In this document: one piece after another, positions 10,858 through 21,079 of the stretch
Numbering within the stretch: the stretch's first letter is position 1
Layout: every line of letters starts with the position of its first letter
Source: Adiantum capillus-veneris
Lineage: Eukaryota > Streptophyta > Polypodiopsida > Polypodiales > Pteridaceae
Length of the DNA stretch: 64,000 nucleotides
Assembly (NCBI GenBank): GCA_014529385.2
Contig: CM043945.1
Location: forward strand, 142,144,241-142,208,240
Direction of reading: 5' to 3'
Notes under the pieces: model-generated
Seen by the model: the letters and a program-made list of their open reading frames with translations, nothing else
What the model was told of the DNA's origin: nothing
Databases searched by the model: none
Position numbers and translations under genes: made by a program

Positions 10858-12270
10858 GATGTGGCGCACTTGGATCATGAAACAAGCGATATACACTCTC
10901 AAGGAGAATTTCATTAGAAAAGAAACATTCCTTGATATTCAGCTCTCTTGCCACTTTATAGTTCTTCTAATCAAGCTATTCAGAGAAAAAGTATACACAT
11001 CTAGAAGTTCCTTTGTCTGAACGGGGTCGACACGTGTGAAAATTTCTTTAGCAAAGTTGGCGGTATGGTTAGAAATGAGAGGAGTTATGATGGAGTTCAT
11101 TTGTTAAGCAGTGCTGGTGTGCTAAACAGGATCGCTGAGATTCAATCAAGCTCCATGCTTGTTTTTCCAACAGAACACTCTAAGCAAGAAAGCATATGGA
11201 CTGTAATGAATCATGTACCTGGCGTTCCATTTGCCAATCTTGGTGACTACATGTCCGTATATTGTGATGGGGACATAGTACGAGCTTTAAGAGAGGGCTT
11301 TTGTGAAGCGAAGGATGTGTGCAAAATACTAGAGATTCACGATATCTCTTGGTGCCATGACACATGGCAAGAGAGAGATCTCGAAGATATAATGGTTGCC
11401 AATGCAAATGACCAAATTTTGGATTATGGAGTTGTTGATGACATTCCTCTTGAGATAGAAGAAGGTGCAAATGAGTTGAGCACATGTGCCAAAGATGACG
11501 TGATAGTCGCAGAATGTGAGTTACGCCATGTGTTTGATGAGATAGTTGATGAAGAGGAGAAAGTTCAGAGCCAGTTCTGTTCTTTTGTAGAGATGGATGG
11601 CAAGAGAATATGTAAGAGTACTCTTGTGAGTCAGCTAAATGGAAATCCAACTCTGTCTAAGGACAGACTAACAAGGGTGAAAAGTGGGATTTATTCTTCA
11701 ATGGATAAAAAGATCAGGTTTCAAACAAGAACTTCTCTTATAGTAGGCTTAGATTGTGCTGTTTTATTTGAGGGTTTGTCTTCCAAAGATGACACAAGGT
11801 GCAAGAGGAAAGGAAAGATTTGTAGCACTAGCGAAGGTGCAAATAAAGGTACATGGTATCTTGGAAGAGTTGTGTGTATGAGAAGAAAAGTGGGAGCTGC
11901 TATGAAAGAGACCAGGGGTCCTTTTGATCTTCTTCACCGACCTGCAAATGTAGAGATACATCTTGCATGGTATCAAAAAGCTAAGGCTGCAAGGAGCTAT
12001 ACATACGATCTTGTGGACAATCAATGTGTATCCTTGGAGTCTATAATTTCACTTGCAAACTTGACATATGATTTGGAGACTAAGAAATACCAGCTTGATG
12101 CTAAGGACTACAAGGTCTTCAATGAGTATGTGAAAGGTAAATTGACTTCATTTGTAAATTATAAGGTTCAAGCATGTGCAAGAGAAAAGTTCATAGGATT
12201 GGTTTGTACAATAAAGAGCTATGTTTATTTGCTAATTCTAAGTGTAACTATTTTGAATCTTATAGGTTGA
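10858..12270 (+). pseudogene. Unnamed spliced gene, C-terminal half with a 401-codon open frame
   Basis: The exon begins MWRTWIMKQAIYTLKENF and continues to about 11000, where a small indel shifts into a frame reading LNGVDTCENFFSKVGGM and then an uninterrupted run from 11065 to 12270. That run includes an acidic middle, WYLGRVVCMRRKVG, and a C-terminal block with WYQKAKAARSYTYDL and SLESIISLANLTYDL. The last about 45 codons look like read-through into an intron, because GTGAAAG/GTAAAT at about 12137 is a good donor. The open 1.2-kb stretch contrasts with the broken first half. DTCENFF followed by a Gly-rich turn resembles the Glu motif region of P/hAT-like transposases, but assignment is unproven. 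Confidence 0.5.
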
Positions 12271-14440
12271 TACTTATGCTGGATGCAAGTGGCAAAGATG
12301 AGGGATGACTACACTTTGAAAATATAGACTTAGATTTGTGCTCAGTACTTAGATAGGAGTATTTGCATAAAAAGACGATGTGCCGTATGAAAGATGTTTG
12401 TCCAACATGGCATGTAGACTAGTGAAATATTGATTAAGGGGTGCGCATTTGGTTTAGGAAACTCTCTTCAAACATTTCATTTTGATGTTTTGATTTATGT
12501 ATTTTATGTACACGGCAGCCATATGACATGGACATGCCATTTTGTTGATTGTGTAGTATGAGAAGCATGACATACTAGCACTTGGAATGTACTTTGGTTT
12601 TGAGGGTTCTTAAGTTGATTTGGTAGGCTACTTTTATGTTTTCATTTTGTGTTTGTTTTGTACATGATCGCGTATCGATGTGGACATGGCCTGTTGGTAA
12701 TCGTGTGAGTAGACTATGTGATTGGAGGTTCCTCTGTACTATGATATGCAGGTCATATAACCACTTTGAAGTTAGATTACTTTGACTCTATTGAAAATTT
12801 GTTTGGTTTTAATGTGTAAGATAATCCTTAAATCCCACGTGGGAGCCCAAGATGAGGTGGACAGTTTTTTTGGAAAAAGAAATTATGTGATGAAAATCCC
12901 ATGTGGGAGCCCAAGAAAAGGGTATACTGGTTTTTTTTGAGAAAGAGGTCTCTGTACAAAGGAGACTTTGGCAAAATTTTTAAGATTTATATTTTATGTA
13001 CAAACTCAAAATTAAATACAGATGGGGCTTTTTTAAAAGTTGCATTTGCTTAAGCATAGACGTGCATTCATATCACATATAATTGTTTTGTTCAAAAAGA
13101 TTAATCTTTCAATGGGTTGTTTTGTAATGTGTTTTGATTTGATGAGTGAAGTTTTTCATAGTTGTTTAAGAGTATGCATTATTTGTTATTTAGAGAACAA
13201 TCCATTTTATATGTGTGCCTTAAATCCCATGTGGGAAGCCTACTAAGTAGGTGGGTAGTATCATATGTTTTGAAATTGAGATTTGAATCAAGGTAAATGC
13301 TATTTGTTTTTTGACAAATTACATTGAAACGATTGGTTTATTTTAACTTAGTTTTCATTATATTTGTTTTTTTTCATGGTTTGTTCTTTTAACATCTATT
13401 GCAAATGAAAACACACTACAATGTACACTTTTGTTCATTTGCAGTTCAATATGTATTTTTTGCAAAAGCATGTGCTTCTAAAATTGTTATGTTACTAGTA
13501 TACATGAAATAGTGGATAATGCATTACATTTCGTATGAAATCCGTATGAGGGATGTCTCATTACAAAAACGTCCGTATCTTGTCCTTACGTAGGGGGATA
13601 GGTTAGCAAGTAAGATACCACACATAGGGGAATTTCTCTATTTTGATGCACGCACGTGACAATCCCCCATTACTAATAGTGAATCCCCCGGGCTCAAAGT
13701 CAGCCCCCTTAATCTCTCTTGCATTTGGGCTCCTCCCCTGTGTGCTACCAAATGGCCCTTCCAATGCTCATGTGCGCCCTGCCACCTTGCCTACTCACGC
13801 AGGCCTTCAACTCCCTTGCAACTAGCGGTCTTTTTCCTGTCAACAGTGCACCTTTTACTAACCTTCTCCTTTCTCTTCTCTGCAGCCAGCTTGAAGGAAC
13901 CTCCTTACAAGACGGGTAGCCACCTCTCAGATGGCGTCCTCCCGAACTGCCCCTTTCTCTTTCTTTCCTTTGTTTTACGCCACCTTTTCCCCTTCTTTTG
14001 CTAGCGCTCCAGATCCCCTTCCACATAATAGCGACTACTCCCATCCCTCAACATAGTACTTTGCAGTTGGCGGCCATCGGCTTCTGCATACCCTAATTTG
14101 GCTTTCCTTGCAACCCGGCCACGTTCTCTGGCTCTCTTCTCGGCTATGCATGCACCAGCCCGGCACACCCTCGTCTCGTGATGATCCTCCCCAACTCTGC
14201 TCTCCCAGTCGGCCTCAGCACGGGTTGACTGCCTCCCTCTTTACGTGTTCTCTCTGTGCTGGATGCCCCTACATCATACTCTACTGCACCAACGAAATTT
14301 AACTGCCATGGTTACTCAAGCGAACTAGAGTGCTTCGTCAGCCTGTATAGTGGTACAAGCCTTCAAGGCGATTGCAATTAGAGAGAGCAAGCACTGAACA
14401 AGAGTATAGATCCGTAAAGAAGATTGTCGAAATGAAAGGT

Positions 14441-14443
<3 letters not shown>
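12271..14443. other. Noncoding AT-rich then C-rich stretch
   Basis: No ORF is convincing. 12300-13600 is AT-rich with long T runs and three copies of a CCCAYGTGGG palindrome. 13640-14300 is C/T-rich and compositionally unlike its surroundings, with only short Pro/Ser-rich ORFs on either strand. Confidence 0.6.
12830..13244. repeat. Three dispersed copies of AAATCCCAYGTGGGA
   Basis: AAATCCCACGTGGGAGCCCAAG occurs at 12830, a T-variant at 12894 and a shortened AAATCCCATGTGGGAAGCC at 13222. Each is followed by a short run and a T-rich or GGTGG segment, suggesting decayed copies of one repeat. The core is palindromic and in the first copy includes a CACGTG G-box. Confidence 0.6.

Positions 14444-14487
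<44 letters not shown>
14444..14487. repeat. (AG)22 microsatellite
   Basis: A perfect AG dinucleotide run of 44 bases that lies just left of the Helitron-associated ORFs. Confidence 0.95.
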
Positions 14488-14488
<1 letters not shown>

Positions 14489-14665
14489 ACATATTATTTG
14501 TTTTGCACAAATCTTCTTACGCCAAGTGAGTGTAAGTGACTGAAACGATTTGATGAAAGTAGTATGCCAAAAAGTTGAGGAATTATGAACGGAACATTGT
14601 ATGTAGCATGCAATGATTTCTTTACAATGAAATGGACAAATCTTCTGTGGAGAAGAGGAGGAGGA

Positions 14666-15108
14666 CTATATCGGTAAGATGCTCTTCAGAGTTGCGCGTG
14701 TGGCAAACTGGTCGACAGAAAAATAGTGCGAAACGAATTGTTTAGCTAACTGAATGTGGCTGGGGACCACGTTAGAGTAATTTAATTCTATAGTCTCGAG
14801 TAGGCCGAGCACGTCTGCAATTTGCACAAACAACATATAATGGTGTTTTGTGAAGCAAGTAGCCAGTAAGGCGATGTTGATGGTGATTTGTCGACTGAGC
14901 GTATCCCAGGTGATGTAATGTGGATGCCATGGGGTAGGTGGTTGAACTGGCCATGGAATGAACTCGTTCCATTTATGCATGTAGTGTTTGAGGACCCGCT
15001 CTTGCAAATGTGGGTGAAGACAGTATTGGAACTTGTACATTGCAGTCTCAAATTTTGGCTGCTGCTCAATCAGATCAGTTGGAATTGGCCTACCCATTCT
15101 AAACTGAA
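14666..15108 (-). CDS. Unrecognised ORF after a strong splice acceptor
   Basis: 143 codons from ATG 15097. The ATG is preceded at about 15108 by TTTTCTTTTCAG, a textbook 3' splice site. The protein is rich in aromatic residues, His and Pro: MGRPIPTDLIEQQPKFE, a QPPTPWHPHYITWD segment, then helices. No family recognised. Position and strand suggest it is the last exon of the gene containing the GIY-YIG ORF or a neighbouring Helitron-borne exon. Confidence 0.45.
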
Positions 15109-15280
15109 AAGAAAAGGCATTTAAATCAAAACAGTTGATAAGTTGTCATGTCTGCCATAGTTTGAATGGAAACAAAAAGACATTGTTGTAGGCAATGATC
15201 AAAGTTTTGTGACAAAGACAGTGAACAAAACAATGAAATGAAGACGGCAGAAGTTCACAGCTATACCTTCTTGTTTTTTT

Positions 15281-15667
15281 TCAAAAACTTGGTGGATGTC
15301 CAGAAAAAACGTTATAACCTAAAGCAGTTGTTGTCTTGTGTTGTTTAATATAGAAATATTCTAAGTTTCTAGCTTTATGAATATTGGTACTGGTTGCTAA
15401 AGTGGTAATTTCAAAATTGTCCTCGAAAGGAATGTGTGTCTGCATGTCCGTTCGCATTCTCTTCGAAGGGTTGCGCTTGTGCTGGCCAATGCGTTTATGG
15501 ATGTTATTCATAACTCCGATATATCTCCTATCGTTCTTCGTGCAGCGTATACTGTAGACTATGTATTCTTCCCGCGACGTTGCTTTTTCTGGGGTGGAAG
15601 GCTGATGCTTGTCTCTGGTTGTTGACGAGTGTCTAAATCTGCAGTACATCCAGATTGGTTCGGTCAA
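15281..15667 (-). CDS. GIY-YIG nuclease-domain ORF within Helitron neighbourhood
   Basis: 128 codons, open upstream to about 15709. Residues about 35-119 match the GIY-YIG nuclease fold: EYIVYSI supplies the GIY strand (IVY 36-38), RRYIGV the YIG strand (49-51), NNIHKRIGQH the catalytic Arg (59), NLEYFYIKQH the metal-binding Glu (103) and ALGYN the terminal Asn (119). All key positions expected of an active nuclease are present. The N-terminal 30 residues are polar and Ser/Thr-rich. It lies on the same strand as RepHel, 1.15 kb past its stop. GIY-YIG proteins nick or cut DNA. In retroelements such as Penelope they act as the integration nuclease. A donor-like AAGAAG/GTATAG follows the stop by about 20 bases. 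Confidence 0.75.
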   Translation of the reverse strand: MTEPIWMYCRFRHSSTTRDKHQPSTPEKATSREEYIVYSIRCTKNDRRYIGVMNNIHKRIGQHKRNPSKRMRTDMQTHIPFEDNFEITTLATSTNIHKARNLEYFYIKQHKTTTALGYNVFSGHPPSF

Positions 15668-15816
15668 TAAAAAAATGACATTTCTACGGAGAAGTGAATG
15701 GAAGCTGGTGATACTTGTTATCTATACTTGCCTTGGTCTGTTGCAACTAGCTCGTATGGGGAGGCTGGTTGTCCATAATTTATTGCCTTGTGCTCGCTAT
15801 AGTGCCATGCTACCTT

Positions 15817-16113
15817 CTAGATTGTGATAGGTGGATTATTTGCGTCGTGCGTGTGGTTTGCCGAAGTCATGAAATTTATCAAGATAGCGGCACATTTTTC
15901 TTGAGTAGCTTTTGAAAGTTCAGCCAAGTCAATGTTGTAACCAAACCGCAGCTGCTCCATCGCGTACAATGTAATTCCTTCAGTTTTTGTGTCGAGGAGT
16001 TGTTGTGCTTCAACATTACGCAACATACTCTCATCATCCTCGTACTGGATATCAAGCTCTTCAAGTATTTGCTTCATGAGACTTGCGGGATGTAGGAGCA
16101 AGCTTGTTAGCAC
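15817..16113 (-). CDS. Unrecognised ORF downstream of RepHel (helical)
   Basis: About 98 codons on the minus strand. The first ATG is at the MKQILEELDIQYEDDESML segment; codons upstream of it are open but lack an ATG. Acidic, predicted-helical, with LLDTKTEGITLYAMEQL and AELSKATQEKCAAIL. It abuts the previous ORF with a short overlap in a different frame, which fits two exons of one gene. No domain recognised. Confidence 0.35.
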   Translation of the reverse strand: MLTSLLLHPASLMKQILEELDIQYEDDESMLRNVEAQQLLDTKTEGITLYAMEQLRFGYNIDLAELSKATQEKCAAILINFMTSANHTHDANNPPITI

Positions 16114-16499
16114 GACAGATAGAAGGCATTATATTTTCCTTTTCTAATAGTACCTGTTGTAATCCTTTCTGTGTTTGGTGTGGCCATCGTTTGGTCTAGA
16201 GCTTTATATCTTGCGTCGCACTTATTCATGAAGTTGCGACGTTCTTGAAAAGTATGGAACCCCTCAATATACACATGGGGTTTCTCGCCTGCTGAGTTTG
16301 CCAATCTCATTTGCTTAGTCGTGAGGTAAAATCTCTTAGGTTGTATCGTTGGTTGCGTTTCCTTTGCGTTGTTCGTGTATTGCTTGAAGAGATGTACAAC
16401 AAAACGAGGGATTGATTTGCATGTGTATACACAGGCAGATGCAAGATGAAAGAAGCATGCAAAATGTACCGTGTTGTGATCCATTGCTTGATTCAGTTT
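16107..16499 (-). CDS. Unrecognised ORF downstream of RepHel (possible exon)
   Basis: 125 codons start at ATG 16484 just after an acceptor-like GTGCAG/GAAACTG (about 16499), and a donor-like ACAACAG/GTACTA lies at about 16157. The protein is basic and Cys-poor with KRFYLTTKQMRLANSAGEKP and VYIEGFHTFQERRNFMNKC. I do not recognise a family. Same strand as RepHel and 330 bases beyond its stop, so it may be an extra Helitron gene or a captured host exon. Confidence 0.4.
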   Translation of the reverse strand, partial: KLNQAMDHNTVHFACFFHLASACVYTCKSIPRFVVHLFKQYTNNAKETQPTIQPKRFYLTTKQMRLANSAGEKPHVYIEGFHTFQERRNFMNKCDARYKALDQTMATPNTERITTGTIRKGKYNAFYLSC

Positions 16500-16816
16500 C
16501 CTGCACGTTAAAAAAATTTATTTTGATGACATCTTGCAGTATTTCTGAAGCATAAGATCTGACAAACGTTTAAGCACAAATGAATGAAGTGAAAAAGGAA
16601 AGAGCAATAAATTTACAGAAGGTGGATTAGAGTGAGCAGGGATGATAGGGAAGGTGTCTCAGCAGTGCAACATATTGAACATGAGAAGTCCACAGAAGAG
16701 AAGACAAGCAGTCAAACAAAACTTCCTGATTTATATAGAAGGCAGTTACAAGGCGATTTCATCTGTTTAATAGAAACAAGAATTGATATTGAAGAGGGCA
16801 TAGGAAACATTCTCGG

Positions 16817-19800
16817 CTAGAAGTTCAAAAATCTAGATGGTGTGAACATCTCTGGCGTAGGTAGCTCTAGTAAATGTAGCCGGGTTCGCTCAGTGACGCG
16901 TGATAGCATCACGTATAGAAGGCCAGGGGCGAAAACTTCTTTTACAATGATCAAGACGTTGGAGTTGATTGTTGCGCCTTGGGACTTGTGTCGAGTCATA
17001 GCATAGGCGAGAGCTAGTGGGAATGTGGATTTATGGTACCAGTGCCCATTAAATGTCCGTCTGCTATGCCTGGACCGTCAAAGCGTAAGTTCCTGTTTGG
17101 ATGTGTCGAGTGTGACTTTGATTGCTTTGACGCCTCCTTCTTCATCTTGGAGGATTTCGTCTACGCGACATAGTGATCCATTGGCTGCTCCAATTGTTAA
17201 GTCTATGTTCTCTGTTATCAGCGCCTTTGCTCCTTCTGCTATTCTATCAATTGCGTGGAAGTCGGGATCTTCAAGCCATGCTTGGAGCTCAGGGACGTTG
17301 TGTGCGTTTGTCTTGAGGCCGATTTGGATGATGTGAATATGCCAATGGAAGCGTTCGAAGAGAAGGTTATTATAATATCGAGCGTCACTCTTGTGTGTGC
17401 AAATGATTGTCATATTCCCATCCATGCGTTTCTCTAGTTGATCCTGCGTTATGATGCGGTCACCGAGCGCATTGTGGATCTCTTTCTTTGTGGGGAGCCT
17501 GACTCTTATTGTATTGAGGAACTCTATGAAAGAGATATCTTTTGCATGGCGCTCTGAGCAAGACATAATGTACGTGGTAGCAGTGGACCAATAAGTGGAG
17601 CTTGTGATGTGGCATGAGTAGCAATGATCACTTTGATGCCTGCATACCGGAGGCAACTGTGCCAAATCACCGAACAAGAAGAGCTTTTTATCTTTGAATG
17701 GGTCTAGCAGTGTGCCGTTCGTGACATTCACAATTTGTCGTACTATGAGATCAAAAGTTTGCTTTGTCAACATAGAAATCTCGTCTATGATAATCGTGTC
17801 TGCTTCTTTGATACTAACGTATCTGTCATCAGTTTCGGAGATTGATAGGGGATACTGCTGTGCGTGCACCAGTATCTTGAATTGGTAATGGACAGTTGTT
17901 GCGATGCTGCTTAACCTCGTGGCCGTTGCACCAGTCAAAGCAGCGAGTGTGACAGTTTTCCCTTGCATTATGAGTTGGCTCGTGATATATCTTATGAGGA
18001 AGCTTTTCCCACTGCCAAGAGTGCCTGTGATCACATGCAGACCACCCTTTGCTGTTGTGAGATTCTTGTAGATCTCTGTTTGTTCAGATGTCAGTGACGC
18101 GTTCTGGACGTTTTGAAGCTCGTTTAGAAGGGCAGAGATACGAGAAGTCGTGTCTTGTTGCTCGTAGTCTGTTTGCACATCTGGAGATTGAAATGAGGTA
18201 GCCTTTGTTGAGGATGTCTTCTGTAGTATCATATTCTGAAATTGGTGTGTTTGATCTATCGTGAGCATATTTCGTTGTGTATACTCTGTGATGTACATCT
18301 CAAGGTCCTCATCTGTCAGTATCAAATTTCTAAGTTTGCACTCAAGATAGTATGACCTGGACGTGTTCTCCGGTGAGAGCAGCTGGAATTCGTTTCTGAA
18401 GGTGATCCTCTTTAGCAGCACGTTGTAAAAGAAAGCCTTCGGATGATGCCCTGGGTGGAAGTCTGTGAAACGGACCAATCGGTGTTGCCGCTCCAGAGAT
18501 TGGCCATAGGTGTTCGCCTCTGAAATCCTTTTTTTTCTCTTTTTTCCCCTTCGTCACTGTGTAATTCTTGTGGAAGTCATAGAACGTAAGATTCTCCAGA
18601 CTTTGTGGTTGTGCATAGTACAGATCGACGGGGTGCAGCACGCCATCATTGTTGTGAGAAATGATTCGTTGTCATAGTGCCGGGGGTGATGAGTTGACAT
18701 ATTGGACGGTGTCACTCTTTGAAATGACTGGGATTTGCAAACAATTTAATGCCACTTTTGTTGCTGAGATAGGCTTCGACAGTAAAGAGGCTGAGAGCAG
18801 CTTCAATTTCACAGTGTCAAGGCCACCTAGGCCTAAGCGCTCTGCATCTTTTGAACGGATGTTGAAATGGCCCATTGGTTCAGTTTTGAGTGCATACTTC
18901 AAGAGGTAATAGGACAATGATGAATTGGTGACCCACTGAATATTCATATGTGCACCCCATAGCAGAAGCAGTGTAGGGTGGTACGGTACGACATTTCCGT
19001 CTTCATGCTGGGGCCTGAAGTATTGCCATCTATGATTTTGTTCGTTGAAGACTGGGTTTGGATTTGGCTGCGCATGAAATGGAAAACCGTGTTTACATAC
19101 TACATCTCTTTGACCGTGGTAACAACTTGTACGACACTTGTGAAGTTGTTTCCTGAGCACGAGTTGTCGGAGGCGGCTCACGCCTCGCAAAACCACAGTG
19201 CTGGTTTCTTGCGGGATGTATGCAGTTATCTCAGCAGATAGTTGCTCTTTGTCTTCTTCATGCATCCACAGTATGACATGAGCATGCAGTGATCCTCTAT
19301 TTTGGACCTCATATCTAACCAAGTGGTGTTGCACATGGCCCAACACACCTTTCACAAGTATATATTTGGACATAAGCATTTGGAATTTAGTGTGGAAGGT
19401 GAGGGCGCATTCGACCGGGCAGTCTGTCTAAGTGAAGGAGGCGTTCAAATGACGTGCAATTAGCTCGATCGTGTCAATCTCAGGCCATCTTGTGTCTGTG
19501 ACCTCATCGGCAGTGAAAGTCAAGAAGAAATCAGGCATTCCCCATTCGTCCACCATTTCTATCAAGTCCTTTAGGTTCTTGCGGTGCCACGAGCAGGAGC
19601 CTGGCATGCTGGAAGGGGTGCTGTACCGAAGCACATGTCTCACAGTGTCCTCGTCAGTTGCTGTACGATTGGCCTTCTTGTAGTTGTCAATGTCCCTTTG
19701 CAACAAGCTCGTGTGTGTATTGTTAGCTAACATAAGAGCCTGCTTTACTTGGTACATTATGAGCAGGTATGGCTTGTACAGGGTGTAAACGGAGAACAAA

Positions 19801-20843
19801 GTCGATGCACGTATCTTCACATATATACTAAAGTTGATTGTACCATCATATTGGCCTTTCCCGAAAGGAAACAGGAATGGAAACGCTGCCGTCTCTATTG
19901 TGATGTCGTTCACGGAGCTTGATGCGGCAGGAATGCCGTTGGGCTTGAAAGTAACTGTTCTCTCAAGCAATTGTTGACGAGCACGGAGCTGCAGAGAAGC
20001 AAATTCGTAAGTATCGCTAGCAGTGAATGCTCTTCTCCTGGCTGGTTCAACGATGTTTTCGATGATACCAAACATCAAACTCGTGTCAAGCTGCGCCATC
20101 AGTGCAAACGGTGCGTTGTCTTGTTGGTGCTCAATGATCTTGCTCACACTATCTTGACTTAGTATGCAGAGGCCAAGCTTCTTATTCGGTCGTTCAACCA
20201 TCGACATGTACTTCTGTAGTACGAAGTTGTTCTCAAGATTGAATGCAAGTATGTCTGCCACTTGTGATGTAGCTAGGTCTTGCTCTGTGAAGGTTGTTCT
20301 ATGCTCTTTACTCCATGACAACAGAGGTTTATCTAATATTGAACGTCTATCTAGTGTACCACGTGCAATTTTTTTCACTGTTGAGATGGCATTGATAGAT
20401 ATGTCAATGACGCTCAGTAGTTGTATGTGAAGCTGATTTCTGTTCAGTATTCTTCTTGTGTATTCTGGAAGTAACGGCACACAGTATCTGCGACCGGCAC
20501 TTGAGTTCTCACAAGCGGAGCACTGCACCCATTGTGTTTCTATTTGTGTAGCCTCTAAGCTGGATACCAGTAGACTGCTAGCGAACATTGTGACCGATGT
20601 CTCATCTGGAGCTCGAGTACAATGAAAAGAGGCACTTCTTTGGATGAAAACTACACCACAAACAAAGCATATGCTTAAAGGTCTGAATATCGCTGCTATT
20701 TCTGAACTCCATCGGTGTACTAAATTGACGATATCAATCCATGATTGTGAGCATGGTAGAAATCTAGCCTTCTTCTTGATTGAAGTGTGATATCTCGCTT
20801 TCAATCTGTTGAGGTGTATCCTACGCTTTCGGTGATGGTCCAT
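16817..20843 (-). pseudogene. Helitron Rep-helicase (RepHel), broken by 3 stops and 1 frameshift
   Basis: Start ATG at 20843, preceded by an in-frame TGA. The first 471 codons hold the Helitron-like N domain, with FPFLFPFGKGQYD and WGMPDFFLTFTADE. After a TAG (19428-19430) the same frame continues into Rep: RGSLHAHVILW carries the HUH pair, a Cys/His cluster HKCRTSC...CKHGFP follows, and YLLKY is the two-Tyr motif. A TGA (18672-18674) and a frameshift in an A-run near 18530 precede the helicase: Walker A TGTLGSGKS (canonical third residue Gly is Leu), Walker B IIIDEIS, motif III LFGDLAQLPPV. After a third stop (17078-17080) come motif V TRHKSQGAT and motif VI LYVMLSRV, ending at 16817. Total about 1340 codons, normal for the family. 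Confidence 0.9.
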
Positions 20844-21079
20844 TGAAGGCTTCAGTCGGACTCAATCTTAATGGTTCAATGCAATCAGAACCTTGTGATA
20901 TTTAGTTACTAGTCACGGCTAAGCAACGAATAGTTCAAGCGTTTGAAACAACTATGTACTTGGTGTTGGATTGCGCTGTTGTGGGGTTTCAGACTGAGAA
21001 GAGGCAAGCGGTTGCTGATTTCTTGAATGTCCCTTGCAAAGAATAAGTACGAAGCATTAGAAAAGTAATAGCACAATGT
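20844..21079. other. Leader region of the Helitron
   Basis: 236 bases upstream of the RepHel ATG on the minus strand contain no further ORF. The Helitron 5' end may lie here or beyond 21460. Confidence 0.4.

Larger units (their letters stand above)
14666..20843 (-). mobile_element. Helitron (rolling-circle transposon), coding part; termini not located
   Basis: The minus strand encodes, in order, a Helitron-like N-terminal domain, an HUH replication initiator with a two-tyrosine motif, and a PIF1-like superfamily 1 helicase. That combination defines Helitrons. Further same-strand ORFs follow down to 14666. Bounds given are those of coding sequence only. I could not fix a 5' TC end, a 3' CTRR end or a terminal hairpin. 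Sequence around the Rep-helicase junction (TVQYVNSSPPAL then LTFYDFH) and the Rep block GVLGHVQHHLVRYEVQ are reminiscent of Helentron/Helitron2 types, which have other termini. Confidence 0.85.

Noticed and set aside
13640-14302. C-rich stretch as a possible host gene exon or CpG-island promoter
   Set aside because: ORFs are short on both strands, without domains or splice signals that join them.
16817-20843. Stop codons in the Helitron as possible U-to-C RNA-editing sites
   Set aside because: Such editing in ferns and hornworts is organellar. This is nuclear transposon sequence and the stops are better explained by CpG deamination.
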